Assembly: GCF_042679305.1 (NCBI RefSeq)
Contig: NZ_JBHTMP010000014.1
Location: forward strand, 62,001 to 126,000
Origin: Micromonospora_H sonneratiae
GTDB lineage: Bacteria > Actinomycetota > Actinomycetes > Mycobacteriales > Micromonosporaceae
Reading direction: 5' to 3'
Length of the DNA stretch: 64,000 nt
Below the pieces are notes generated by a model. The model saw only the letters and a program-made list of their open reading frames with translations. It searched no databases and was not told where the DNA came from. Made by a program: the position numbers and the translations under genes. Position 1 is the stretch's first letter. Each line of letters begins with the position of its first letter. Shown piece by piece: positions 8,356 through 17,708 of the stretch.

Positions 8356-9276
8356 GTGAACGAGCCACGTCCCCTGCTTCTCGTCGACGCCCCGAGTCTC
8401 TACTTCCGGGCCTACTTCGGCATTCCGGAGTCGGCTGCCCGGGCACCCGACGGCAGCCCGGTCAACGCCGTACGCGGCTTCCTGGACATGCTGGCCACGC
8501 TGATCCGTAACCGCCGACCGGATCGGCTGGTGTGCGCGCTGGACTACGACTGGCGTCCCGCCTGGCGGGTGGCCCTGCTGCCGTCGTACAAGGCTCACCG
8601 GCTGGCACCGGCCGGCGGAGAGGTGGTTCCGGACACCCTGGTCCCCCAGGTGCCGCTACTGCTCGACGTGCTGTCCGCCGTCGGTATCCCGGCGATCGGG
8701 GCCGACGGCTACGAGGCCGATGACGTACTCGGCACGCTGGCGACCACCCAACCCGGGCCCATCGAGGTGGTCTCCGGCGACCGTGACCTGTTCCAGCTCG
8801 TCGACGACGCTCGCGGCGTCCGGATGCTCTACTGCGGACGGGGCGTGGCCAAGCTGGAGGACTGCGACGACGTCGCCGTGCGGACCAAGTACGGTGTGCC
8901 AGCCGCCGGCTATGCGGACTTCGCCGCACTCCGCGGCGACCCCAGTGACGGTCTGCCCGGTGTGACCGGCGTCGGGGAGAAGACGGCCGCCCGCCTGATC
9001 GACCGGTACGGCAGTCTCGACGGCATCCTGGCTGCCCTGGACGATCCGACGGCCGGTTTCGCCGCAGGGTTGCGGGCCAAGCTGCTGGCCGCCCGGGACT
9101 ACCTGGCCGTCGCCCCCCGGGTGGTACGGGTCGCCCGGGACGTGCCGCTGCCGGAGCTGGCCACCGCACTGCCCCCGGCCCCCGTCGACGAGGACCGGCT
9201 GCTGGCCCTGGCCGAGCAGTGGAACCTTGCCGGATCCTGCCGCCGTCTGGTGGACGCGATCAGCAGCCAGGACTGA
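8356..9276 (+). CDS. 5'-3' exonuclease (FEN/Pol I N-domain type)
   Basis: 306 residues from GTG. The fold of the DNA polymerase I 5' nuclease is present as a stand-alone protein: LLLVDAPSLYFRAYFG with the first metal Asp, DYDWRPAWR and LPSYKAHR of the arch, DGYEADDVLGTLA, VVSGDRDLFQLV, and the helix-hairpin-helix GDPSDGLPGVTGVGEKTAARLI. It removes flaps and RNA primers during repair and replication. In M. tuberculosis a similar gene (Rv2090) also sits beside helY. No good ribosome site is seen before the GTG. Confidence 0.9.
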   Translation: MNEPRPLLLVDAPSLYFRAYFGIPESAARAPDGSPVNAVRGFLDMLATLIRNRRPDRLVCALDYDWRPAWRVALLPSYKAHRLAPAGGEVVPDTLVPQVPLLLDVLSAVGIPAIGADGYEADDVLGTLATTQPGPIEVVSGDRDLFQLVDDARGVRMLYCGRGVAKLEDCDDVAVRTKYGVPAAGYADFAALRGDPSDGLPGVTGVGEKTAARLIDRYGSLDGILAALDDPTAGFAAGLRAKLLAARDYLAVAPRVVRVARDVPLPELATALPPAPVDEDRLLALAEQWNLAGSCRRLVDAISSQD

Positions 9277-9344
9277 ACGGCACGCCTGACCCGGCCGGTT
9301 CGGGTCCACCCGCAGTCAGCGCCCCGACCGGTCGGCTCATGGGG

Positions 9345-12173
9345 TCAGGAAGCGGCGTGGTAGGACAGGACCCCCCGGTTCACCGCCGCCATCGCCGCCC
9401 GGGCCGTGGACCGCAGGTCACTCGACGCTCCGCCGGAGTCCGCGAGCTGGCCGAGCAGGTCCACCACCTGGCGGGCCCAGCGGACGAAGTCCCCGGCCGG
9501 CATTTCGCCGTCAAGATCATGGCCGCTGGCCAGCACCTTCGCCAGTGCCTCCCCACGCGCCCAGCGGTAGATCGGCCAGACGAAACCGAGATCCGGTTCC
9601 CGGGTCACGTCCAGGCCCCGGCTTGCCTCGTCCGACTCCAGCTCGGCCCACAGCTTCAGCGTCGTGTCGACCGCCTCGGACACCCCGCCCCGGGGTACGG
9701 AGGCACGCTCGTCGGTGTCCCGCCGGGCCTCGTACACGATCACCGAGACCGCGGCGGCCAACTCCGCCGGGCTCAACCCGTCCCACACTCCCCGCCGTAG
9801 GCACTCGGCCACCAGCAGGTCCGCCTCGGTCCAGATCCGTCCGAGCATCCGACCCGCGTCGGTCACCTCTCCCTCGCCGGACAGGTAGCCCCGGGCCGTC
9901 AACAGCGCGCAGATCCGGTCGAAGGTACGGGCCAGCGATCCGGTACGGCCGGCGACCCGCTGACGTAGCTCGTCGGTGTCCCGCTCCAGCCGTCGACGCC
10001 GCTCCGCCCAGCGGGCGTGCTCCTCCCGTTCCGGGCAGGAGTGGCACGGATGCCGGCGCAGTTCGGTACGCAACTGGGTGAGCTGGTGGTCCTCGGCGCT
10101 GGTCCGGGACCGGCCGCCCCGGCGGCGCGGGTGCCGGTCCAGCCCGGTCGCGGTGACGGCCGCCGCCAGGTCCCGTCGGGCGGCGGGTGAGCGCGGGTTG
10201 AAGTGCCTCGGCACCCGGATCCGGGCCAGCACCTCGGCCGGGGTGGTGAAGTCGGCCGGAGTGACCCGGCCGGCCCACCGGTCCTGGGTGAGCACCAGCG
10301 GTCGGGGCTCTCCGAAACCACCACCGCTGGGATCGAGCACCACTGCCAGACCGGCCCGACGGCCCGACGGCACCCGGATCACGTCGCCGATCCGGAGCCG
10401 CTCCAGGGCGGCGATGGCGTCAGCCTTGCGCTGTGCCTGCCCCTGCCGGTTCAGCGCCCGTTCCCGGTCCGCGATGGCCACCCGCAGGGCGAAGTACCCG
10501 TCGAAGTCGCCGTGGTGGCACTGCGCCTCGACGCCGTACGCCTCCATGGTCTCGACGTTGCGTTGCACCTGTCGGGCCAGCCCCACCACCGACCGGTCGG
10601 CCTGGAACTGTGCGAACGACGATTCCAGCAGCGCCCGGGCCGGTTCGGCACCAACCGAGCCGACCAGGTTCACCGCCATGTTGTACGACGGTCGGAAACT
10701 CGACCGCAGCGGATAGGTACGGGTGGACGCCAGACCGGCGACGTGCCGTGGGTCGACCTCGGGCGACCACACCACGACGGCGTGCCCCTCGACGTCGATG
10801 CCCCGCCGACCGGCCCGGCCGGTCAACTGGGTGTACTCCCCCGGCGTCAGGTCGACGTGCGCCTCGCCGTTGAACTTGACCAGCCGTTCCAGCACCACGC
10901 ACCGGGCCGGCATGTTGATGCCCAGGGCCAGCGTCTCGGTGGCGAAGACCGCCTTCACCAGCCCCCGTACGAACAGTTCCTCGACCACCTCCTTGAACGC
11001 TGGCAACATGCCGGCGTGGTGGGCGGCCAGGCCCCGTTCCAGTCCGTCGAGCCATTCCCAGTAGCCGAGCACCGACAGGTCCTCACCGGGGATGGTGGTG
11101 ATCCGACTCTCCACCACGTGCCGGATCTCGGCCCGCTCGTCGGGGGTGGTCAGGCGCAGCCCGGCGGCCAGGCACTGCTGTACGGCGGCGGCGCAGCCGG
11201 CCCGGCTGAAGATGAACAGGATCGCCGGAAGCAGTCCTTCCCGGTCCAGCCGTTCGACCACGTCGGCCCGGAGCGGGCCACGCCAGCGGGGGCCGCGACG
11301 GTTCCAACCCGGCCCCGCCCCGCCGGAGGCGGCGTCGCCGAGTTCCAGCCGGCGCATGGTCTCCCGGGTGTAGCGCAGCAGTTCCGGATGCACGTCGTGC
11401 TTGCGGGCCGCGTCCGCGTCGTGGAACAGGTCGAACATCCGGCGGCCGACCAGCATGTGCTGCCACAGCGGCACCGGCCGGTGCTCGCTGACCACCACCT
11501 CGGTCTCCCCGCGGACGGTGACCAGCCACTCGGCGAACTCCTCGGCGTTGGAGACGGTCGCCGACAGGGACACCAGCGTCACCGACGGCGGAAGGTGGAT
11601 GATCACCTCCTCCCAGACCCCGCCCCGGAACCGGTCGGCGAGGTAGTGCACCTCGTCCATCACCACGTAGGCGAGGCCCTCCAGGGTGGCTGAGCCGACG
11701 TAGAGCATGTTGCGCAGCACCTCGGTGGTCATCACCACCACCGGCGCGTCGCCGTTGATTGCGTTGTCCCCGGTCAGCAGTCCGACCCGGTCGGCACCGT
11801 AGCGGTCCACCAGGTCGTGGTACTTCTGGTTGGACAACGCCTTGATCGGGGTGGTGTAGAAGCACTTGCGGATCGGTGCGGTGCCCGCCGAGCCGGCCGG
11901 GACGCCGATCGCCGTCGTGGTGCCGGCCGAGGCTGCCGCCGGGGTCGGGGACAGGGCCAGGTGTACGGCGAACTCGCCGACCACGGTCTTGCCCGCACCG
12001 GTCGGTGCGCACACCAGCACCCCGCTGCCACGTTCCAGTGCCTGGCATGCCTCCCGCTGGAAATCGTCAAGGTCAAACCCGAGGTCGAGGGCGAACTCGT
12101 CCAGGGCGGGGAACGTACTGGCCTGCGCGGCCCGGCGGCGCGCCGCGGCGTACCGCTCGGCGGGGCTCGACAT
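9345..12173 (-). CDS. helY: DEAD/DEAH-box superfamily 2 helicase HelY (Ski2/Mtr4-like)
   Basis: 942 residues from ATG. Walker A APTGAGKT at 56-63, DEVH at 173-176, SAT at 204-206, then ALGINMPAR and LTGRAGRRG of the second RecA domain, and a C-terminal DSHCT-type helical region. Ski2-like helicases unwind RNA or DNA in a 3'-5' direction; HelY is the actinobacterial member. A TAATCT box ends 7 nt before the start, so transcription may begin at the ATG. It lies between the exonuclease and HAD genes and upstream of tatC/tatA, as in mycobacteria. Confidence 0.9.
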   Translation of the reverse strand: MSSPAERYAAARRRAAQASTFPALDEFALDLGFDLDDFQREACQALERGSGVLVCAPTGAGKTVVGEFAVHLALSPTPAAASAGTTTAIGVPAGSAGTAPIRKCFYTTPIKALSNQKYHDLVDRYGADRVGLLTGDNAINGDAPVVVMTTEVLRNMLYVGSATLEGLAYVVMDEVHYLADRFRGGVWEEVIIHLPPSVTLVSLSATVSNAEEFAEWLVTVRGETEVVVSEHRPVPLWQHMLVGRRMFDLFHDADAARKHDVHPELLRYTRETMRRLELGDAASGGAGPGWNRRGPRWRGPLRADVVERLDREGLLPAILFIFSRAGCAAAVQQCLAAGLRLTTPDERAEIRHVVESRITTIPGEDLSVLGYWEWLDGLERGLAAHHAGMLPAFKEVVEELFVRGLVKAVFATETLALGINMPARCVVLERLVKFNGEAHVDLTPGEYTQLTGRAGRRGIDVEGHAVVVWSPEVDPRHVAGLASTRTYPLRSSFRPSYNMAVNLVGSVGAEPARALLESSFAQFQADRSVVGLARQVQRNVETMEAYGVEAQCHHGDFDGYFALRVAIADRERALNRQGQAQRKADAIAALERLRIGDVIRVPSGRRAGLAVVLDPSGGGFGEPRPLVLTQDRWAGRVTPADFTTPAEVLARIRVPRHFNPRSPAARRDLAAAVTATGLDRHPRRRGGRSRTSAEDHQLTQLRTELRRHPCHSCPEREEHARWAERRRRLERDTDELRQRVAGRTGSLARTFDRICALLTARGYLSGEGEVTDAGRMLGRIWTEADLLVAECLRRGVWDGLSPAELAAAVSVIVYEARRDTDERASVPRGGVSEAVDTTLKLWAELESDEASRGLDVTREPDLGFVWPIYRWARGEALAKVLASGHDLDGEMPAGDFVRWARQVVDLLGQLADSGGASSDLRSTARAAMAAVNRGVLSYHAAS

Positions 12174-12258
12174 ACCCCCAAGATTAATGCGTGCCGGCCG
12201 GATCCACGCGGCAGGCCGTCGAGCGGTCCCGTCCGACCCGGTCGGTAGGGTGCTCGGC

Positions 12259-13032
12259 GTGCCGGACCATCTCGAACCACCCAAGTCTCGTACGACGAGC
12301 GAAACCGCCAGCGATGCCCGCCCGGCGCTTCCGCGCCGCCCGGTCGACGCCGTGCTCTTCGATTTCCATGGCACGTTGGCCCAGGTGGAAGACCCGGTCG
12401 CCTGGGTCCTGGCCGGTGCCACCGCGTGCGGTGCCACCCTGGAACGGGCCAGAGCCACCGCACTGGCCGACCGGCTGCTCACCGCCGGGCGGGCGGGCGG
12501 GCCGCTACCGGCTCGCGTCCCGCCGCACCTGGCCGAGGTGTGGGCCGACCGGGATCTCTACCCGTCCGCCCATAGGGAGGCCTACACCGGGCTGGCGGCC
12601 ACGGTCGACACGGGCGTCGACGGGCTCGCCGAGGCCCTGTACGAGCGTCTGCTGCGCCCCGAGGGCTGGCTGCCGTACGCCGACACCGCCGCCACGCTGA
12701 CCGCGCTGAAGGCGGCCGGCGTGCCGGTGGCGGTGGTCAGCAACATCGGGTTCGACATTCGGCCGCTCTTCGACGCCTGGGGGCTCACCGACCTGATCGA
12801 CGCCTTCGTGCTGTCGTACGAGGTGGGTCGCTGCAAACCCGACCCGGCAATCTTCTACCGGGCGTGCGGGATGCTCGGGGTCGAGCCCGAACGGGCGTTG
12901 ATGGTCGGCGACACTCCGGCGGACGCGGGGGCGGTACGGGCCGGCCTCGCCGTGCTGGTGCTGCCGGCTGCGGAAGCCGGCCTGGCCAACGGGCTGACCG
13001 CCGTGCTGGACATCGCCCTGGCCGGACGATGA
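12259..13032 (+). CDS. HAD-superfamily hydrolase with DFHGT motif
   Basis: 257 residues from GTG; a TAGGGT box at 12246-12251 lies 7 nt upstream, suggesting a leaderless message. Motif I is FDFHGTL: the nucleophile Asp is present but the usual second Asp (acid/base) is His. Motif II is VVSNIG, motif III/IV CKPDPAIF and MVGDTPADAG. This is a phosphoglycolate-phosphatase-like HAD with a helical cap; the substrate is unknown. The His substitution is seen in some actinobacterial HAD proteins and may alter turnover. Confidence 0.82.
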   Translation: MPDHLEPPKSRTTSETASDARPALPRRPVDAVLFDFHGTLAQVEDPVAWVLAGATACGATLERARATALADRLLTAGRAGGPLPARVPPHLAEVWADRDLYPSAHREAYTGLAATVDTGVDGLAEALYERLLRPEGWLPYADTAATLTALKAAGVPVAVVSNIGFDIRPLFDAWGLTDLIDAFVLSYEVGRCKPDPAIFYRACGMLGVEPERALMVGDTPADAGAVRAGLAVLVLPAAEAGLANGLTAVLDIALAGR

Positions 13033-13152
13033 GCCGGTAGGCCCGGTCAACCATCGGACAGGCTCGGTCCGCTGCCAGGTCGGTCCGGTGGAGCATGTTC
13101 GCCGAAGGGTATTCGGTTGCTGACCGTACGTCGGTAACTCCATGCTCTCGTC

Positions 13153-13977
13153 ATGCTGCGCGACGAGATCATGGAGTTCTATCGGCAAGGCGGTGAGCAC
13201 AGCCGCCTCGCCGAGGGGCAGGGCAGGTGGGAGTACCTGCGCACCTGGGACGTGCTGAGCCGGGTGCTGCCGACCGCACCGGCCAAGGTGCTGGACGTGG
13301 GCGGCGCGACCGGGGTCTACGCCGAGCCGCTGGCCGCCGCCGGTTACACCGTGCACGTGGTGGACCCGGTGCCGGAGCAGGTAGCGGCGGCCGGGAGACA
13401 CCCGGGGGTCACCGCAGCCGTGGGTGACGCCCGGGCACTTCCCGCTGCTGACGGCAGTACGGATGCCGTCCTGCTGCTCGGCCCGCTGTACCACCTGGTC
13501 AGCCGGGTCGAGCGGGTTCAGGCCTGGCGGGAGGCCGCCCGGGTGGTACGCCCCGGGGGTCCGGTCGTGGCCGCGACGATCAGCCGGTTCGCGTCCCTGT
13601 TCGACGGCTTCACCAAGGGTTACTTCGACGATCCGCAGTACGGCCCGATCGTCGATCGTGCGCTCACCGACGGGGTACACGCCAACGACGAGAGCGCCGA
13701 TCGGACCTGGTTTACCACCGCCTACTTCCACCGCCCCGAGGAGATCGCCGACGAGGTCGCCGAGGCGGGACTGGACCTGGAACGCATCGTGGCGGTCGAA
13801 GGTCCGGTGTGGTTGGCGGACTCGCGCCTGGCGGAGTTACTCGCCGACACCGGCCGTACCGAACTACTCCTGCGTAGGCTGCGCGACATCGAGGCCGAAC
13901 CGAGCCTGCTCGGGGCCAGCAGCCACCTGCTGGCGGTCGCCCGCCGCCGCCAGCCGCCGGGCGCCGGGTCAACGTAG
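13153..13977 (+). CDS. Class I SAM-dependent methyltransferase
   Basis: 274 residues. Motif I VLDVGGATGVYAEPLA, VHVVDPVPEQV for the ribose-binding acid, GDARALP, and LLGPLYHLVSR mark a Methyltransf_11/25 fold. The substrate is unknown; a small-molecule target is likely from the size and C-terminal shape. It ends 9 nt inside the convergent lipid kinase gene. Confidence 0.82.
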   Translation: MLRDEIMEFYRQGGEHSRLAEGQGRWEYLRTWDVLSRVLPTAPAKVLDVGGATGVYAEPLAAAGYTVHVVDPVPEQVAAAGRHPGVTAAVGDARALPAADGSTDAVLLLGPLYHLVSRVERVQAWREAARVVRPGGPVVAATISRFASLFDGFTKGYFDDPQYGPIVDRALTDGVHANDESADRTWFTTAYFHRPEEIADEVAEAGLDLERIVAVEGPVWLADSRLAELLADTGRTELLLRRLRDIEAEPSLLGASSHLLAVARRRQPPGAGST

Positions 13978-14913
13978 CAGGTGCAGCGCACCGGGCACGG
14001 CGGTCACGGTCACCGGTAGCTGGGCCAGCCGTTCCCCGTCGGCGTACGCGACGATGCCGTCGGCCTGCAACTCGACGGTACGCGCGCGATAGCTGTGCAC
14101 CTGCGGATGCTCCACATGGGTGCCCCGGTAGACCCGTGGCTTGATCCGTACCAGGGTGCCCCGACCGACTGCCCCGGCGACCACCACGTCCAGCAGTCCG
14201 TCGGTGGGGTCGGCCGCCGGGCAGATCCGCATCCCGCCGCCGTAGCTCGCGCAGTTTCCGACCGCCACCAGCACCGCGTCCAGCTGATGCTCCACATCGT
14301 CCAGGCGCAACGTGTAGCGGCGTGGCCGCAGCCGGGCCAACTCGACCAGGATCGCGATGTCGTACCGGCGGGGGCCACGCGGCCACCGCATCCGGTTGGC
14401 CCGCTCGTTGACGATCGCGTCGAAGCCGGCGGCCAGCACCGCGCCGTACCAGCGTTCGCCGCCCTCGGCACTGGTCGTCCGGGCGAGGTCGACCGGGCGG
14501 GTACGCCCGGTGGCCAACGCGGCGGTGATCACGTCGACCGCGGCCAGCGGGTCGGCGGGGAACCCGGTCTCCACCGCGAAGTCGTTGCCGGTCCCCGCCG
14601 GCACCGGCCCGAAGGCCACGCCGGTGCCGGCGACCGCCTGCAACGCCACGTGCACGGTGCCGTCGCCGCCTACGGTCACCACGGCTGCGGCGCCGTCGTG
14701 GACCGCCGTCCGGCAGGCGGCCTGCGCTTCGTCGACGGTACGGGCGTCGAGCAGCCGTACCTCCCGGCCGGCGGTGCCGAGCCGCTCCAGGACGGTGGGT
14801 AGCAGTGCGCGGTACCGGCCCCGACCGGCGGCGGGATTGGCCAGCACCGCCACTGGGCCGTCGGCCAGCGAGCCGGTGGGCGCAACACCGGAGAGGTGAT
14901 CGTGTGCGGTCAC
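13969..14913 (-). CDS. Diacylglycerol kinase family lipid kinase
   Basis: 314 residues from GTG. The DAGK catalytic domain shows VLANPAAGRGR, the nucleotide loop VTVGGDGTVHVAL and PAGTGNDFAVETG, with VGNCASYGGGM and ADPTDGLLDVVV in the C-terminal half. It phosphorylates diacylglycerol or a related lipid and returns it to phospholipid synthesis at the inner membrane face. The start at 14913 is preceded by TACGGT and a 7-nt spacer (leaderless type); a GTG at 14922 is the alternative. It reads toward the methyltransferase gene. Confidence 0.87.
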   Translation of the reverse strand: MTAHDHLSGVAPTGSLADGPVAVLANPAAGRGRYRALLPTVLERLGTAGREVRLLDARTVDEAQAACRTAVHDGAAAVVTVGGDGTVHVALQAVAGTGVAFGPVPAGTGNDFAVETGFPADPLAAVDVITAALATGRTRPVDLARTTSAEGGERWYGAVLAAGFDAIVNERANRMRWPRGPRRYDIAILVELARLRPRRYTLRLDDVEHQLDAVLVAVGNCASYGGGMRICPAADPTDGLLDVVVAGAVGRGTLVRIKPRVYRGTHVEHPQVHSYRARTVELQADGIVAYADGERLAQLPVTVTAVPGALHLLR

Positions 14914-14983
14914 GGCGAGCACCGTACCGCCCAGCGGTTCGGTTACGGTGCTCGCCGTCGACGCGTCGGGCCTGACTGCCCGA

Positions 14984-15916
14984 TCAGGTCATGTCGTCGT
15001 AGCGTCGGTCGATCGGAGCCGGTTCGGCGACCGGAGCCACCGCTTCGATCCGTTCGCCCGCGGTGACCGGCTCCCGGTCGTCCTCCAGCGGGGAGACCTC
15101 GTCGTCGTCCAGGCCGGCGTAGATCTCCTTGCCACGACCACGACGCTTGTCGTTGATGAAGGCCACACCGACCGCCGCGAAGTAGAGCGCCGAGAGACAG
15201 ATGGCCAGTGCCGTCATCCCGAACGGGTCGGGGGTCGGCGTGACGACGGCGGAGAACGCGAAGAAGATGAAGACCGCGACCCGCCACCAGCCGAGGAGCC
15301 GCTTGGCGCTGGCGACCCCGGTGAAGTTGAGCATCAGCACCAGCAGCGGGAACTCGAACGCCACCCCGAAGATCAGGATCAGGTTGGTGACGAACGAGAT
15401 GTAGCGGGTGACCTCCAGGCTGGTGTCGAGCCCGGTGACGCCCGAGGTGAGAAGGAACTCGAGCCCCTTCTGCACCACGAAGTAGGCCAGGACCGCGCCC
15501 GCTGCGAACAGCGGTGCGGCGATCCCGGCGAACGCGTAGGCGTACCGGCGCTCGTGCCGGTGCAGGCCGGGGGCGACGAACGCCCAGAGTTGGTAGAGCC
15601 AGACCGGCGCGGCGACGATCAGGCCGACCCACAGCGCGATCTTCAGCTTGAGCAGGAAGCCGTCCGCCGGACCGAGCTGCACCATCTGACAGGTGCCGTC
15701 CGCAGCCCGGAAGTTCGGCAGGTCGCAGTAGGGCTGCTGGAGCAGGTCGAAGACCGGGTCGGCCAGCCACATACCGACGACGAAACCGACCACGATCGCC
15801 AGCGAGGCCCGGAACAGGCGGTTACGTAGCTCGCGGATGTGCTCGACGAGGGTCATCGAGCCGTCGGCGGCCCGTTCGAAGTTGCTCGGTCCCCGCTTAC
15901 GGAGGGCGAAGCGCAC
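14984..15916 (-). CDS. tatC: Sec-independent protein translocase TatC
   Basis: 310 residues, six transmembrane segments. Family signatures are MTLVEHIRELRNRL at the N-terminus, which binds the twin-arginine signal, FLLKLKIALWVGLIVAAPVW, FVAPGLHRHER, and AFEFPLLVLML. An acidic C-terminal tail of about 60 residues is disordered. TatC recruits folded, twin-arginine-tagged proteins to the membrane. It begins with GTG 7 nt after tatA, so both are one operon. Confidence 0.95.
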   Translation of the reverse strand: MRFALRKRGPSNFERAADGSMTLVEHIRELRNRLFRASLAIVVGFVVGMWLADPVFDLLQQPYCDLPNFRAADGTCQMVQLGPADGFLLKLKIALWVGLIVAAPVWLYQLWAFVAPGLHRHERRYAYAFAGIAAPLFAAGAVLAYFVVQKGLEFLLTSGVTGLDTSLEVTRYISFVTNLILIFGVAFEFPLLVLMLNFTGVASAKRLLGWWRVAVFIFFAFSAVVTPTPDPFGMTALAICLSALYFAAVGVAFINDKRRGRGKEIYAGLDDDEVSPLEDDREPVTAGERIEAVAPVAEPAPIDRRYDDMT

Positions 15917-15923
15917 GGCCCGG

Positions 15924-16220
15924 TCAGTGGTTGTCGCGGACGCGCTGCGGGTCGTTCACCGGCGGCGCGGGCGGCTGGTAGCCGGGCTGGTGCACGCTGG
16001 TCGGGTGGACCACCTCGGGCGACAGCGGCTGGCGGCCGTGCTGGGCGTCGGCCTTCTCGGCCAGATCCTTGTCATCATCAGCGAGGCTCTTCGTCTCGGC
16101 CTTGATGATCCGCAGCGATCGACCCAGCGAGCGGGCCGCGTCCGGAAGCCGCTTCGCGCCGAACAGCAGGATCAGCACAACCACGAGCACGATGATGTGC
16201 CACGGCTTGAGGGCACCCAT
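15924..16220 (-). CDS. tatA: Sec-independent protein translocase TatA
   Basis: 98 residues from ATG with AGGAG upstream. It has the single N-terminal membrane helix (PWHIIVLVVVLILLFGAKRL), the amphipathic helix DAARSLGRSLRIIK and a charged tail ending in a Pro-rich segment. TatA oligomers form the pore-like part of the Tat translocase. It precedes tatC in the usual actinobacterial order. Confidence 0.94.
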   Translation of the reverse strand: MGALKPWHIIVLVVVLILLFGAKRLPDAARSLGRSLRIIKAETKSLADDDKDLAEKADAQHGRQPLSPEVVHPTSVHQPGYQPPAPPVNDPQRVRDNH

Positions 16221-16433
16221 GGGAAGCTCCTGTTGGTCTTTTGTCAAACGTGAGGAGTAACCAGCCCATCGTACGTGTGTCGACGGCCCGTGCTACCCGC
16301 CGGGCTGATGACATTTCGCCCCGCCGGTGAAGTCTTGACCAACGAAGAGTTGCCGTCAACCCATGTCACCAGCGGATTCGCGGGCGGACAGAACATCGTC
16401 GCGGCTGCCGTTCCCGTCGGCAGCATCGGACGG

Positions 16434-16682
16434 TCAACTGCCCCGCTTCGCTCTGATCACGGCGATCCGCTGCTGGGTGATCTCGGCCCGCTGCTGTAGG
16501 TCCGCCACGCGCTCCTGCACCGCGAGTGCGCTGGCCTGCAACGACCCGGCCCGGTCCTGATGGGCCAGCAGGGTCAGCGCGGCTCGACGTAGGGGCACCA
16601 GCCGGGCCTGCAGCGACCGGACCGCCAGGGCCAGTACGACCAGCGCGAGCACCACCACCGCGAGCACGATCCACTTCACCAC
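16434..16682 (-). CDS. Small membrane protein with C-terminal coiled coil
   Basis: 82 residues from GTG, with a TAGGCT box and 7-nt spacer just upstream. Residues 3-22 (KWIVLAVVVLALVVLALAVR) form one membrane helix; the rest is a charged heptad-like helix rich in Gln and Arg. No function is known. It sits between pafC and tatA; similar short membrane proteins occur at this point in related actinobacteria. Confidence 0.65.
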   Translation of the reverse strand: MVKWIVLAVVVLALVVLALAVRSLQARLVPLRRAALTLLAHQDRAGSLQASALAVQERVADLQQRAEITQQRIAVIRAKRGS

Positions 16683-16727
16683 GGCGGTCAGCCTAGTGCC
16701 TGTCGGCGCGCTGCGCCCGGTCGGCCA

Positions 16728-17708
16728 CTACGTGGGCACGGCGTACGCGTCGAGCGCAGCCGCCGCCTGGTCGCGTACCTGCACGGCGAGTTCCGCCGGC
16801 GACACCACCGTGGCGTCCGGCCCGAGGCCGAGTACGAACCGGCGGGCCCAGTCCAGGTCGCTGACCCGCAGCGACACCAGCCACTCCTCGCCCTCGGTCC
16901 GTTCGACCCGCTCACACGAGTAGTACTCGGTGATCCACCGGCCGGCCCGGCCCACCCGTAACGTCACCAGTGTCAGGTCCGGTGCGGGTTGGAAGAGCCC
17001 GGCACTGAGGTCGTGCAGCCGGGCCTGCGGCGGGGTCACCGCCGGTTCCTCGAGTTCGAGCAGTGCGTCGATGCGGTCGACCCGGAACAGCCGCATCGCC
17101 TCGGCCTGGCGGCACCACGCCTCGACATACGCCTTGCCATCGACCATCAGCATCCGTACCGGGTCGATGACCCGTTCGGTCGTCTCGTCCCGAGCGGCCG
17201 TGTAGTAGGTGATCCGTAGCGCCCGCTGGCGCTGCACCGCCCCGCGCAGGGCCTCGACCTGGTCGCTGCCGCCCGACATCTCGACGGCCACCGGAGCGTC
17301 GGCGAGATCCCCGGCCGCGTGCTCGATCTTCGCCAGTGCCCGGTCGATCGCGTCCCGGTTGGCCATCCCGGGGGTCTCGGCCAGCATCCGCAACGCCACC
17401 ACCAGTGCCAGCGCCTCGTCCGGAGTCAGCCGCAGTGGCCGATCGATGCCCGCGTCGTAGGTGATGGTGACCCGATCACCGTCGAACGCCATGTCGATCA
17501 GGTCGCCCGGACCGTAGCCGGGCAGGCCGCAGACCCAGAGCAACTCCAGGTCCTCACGCAACTGACGGTCACTGACGCCGAGGTCGGCAGCCGCCTCGGC
17601 GATCTCGATGCCGGGCCGGGCCAGCAGGTAGGGCACCAGGTTGAGCAAGCGCGCCAACCGGTCGGCGGAGGCACGGGAACCGCCGCCGCGCTGCACTGGA
17701 GTGCTCAC
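16728..17708 (-). CDS. pafC: WYL-domain transcriptional activator PafC
   Basis: 326 residues. An N-terminal winged helix-turn-helix (RLARLLNLVPYLL, AAADLGVSDRQLREDL) is followed by the WYL domain (ALRITYYTAARDE, GKAYVEAWCRQAEAMRLFRVDRI) and a WCX C-terminal region. With PafB it forms a regulator that switches on the RecA/LexA-independent DNA-damage response in mycobacteria. The GTG start overlaps the pafB stop by 4 nt, so the two are translated together. Confidence 0.92.
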   Translation of the reverse strand: MSTPVQRGGGSRASADRLARLLNLVPYLLARPGIEIAEAAADLGVSDRQLREDLELLWVCGLPGYGPGDLIDMAFDGDRVTITYDAGIDRPLRLTPDEALALVVALRMLAETPGMANRDAIDRALAKIEHAAGDLADAPVAVEMSGGSDQVEALRGAVQRQRALRITYYTAARDETTERVIDPVRMLMVDGKAYVEAWCRQAEAMRLFRVDRIDALLELEEPAVTPPQARLHDLSAGLFQPAPDLTLVTLRVGRAGRWITEYYSCERVERTEGEEWLVSLRVSDLDWARRFVLGLGPDATVVSPAELAVQVRDQAAAALDAYAVPT

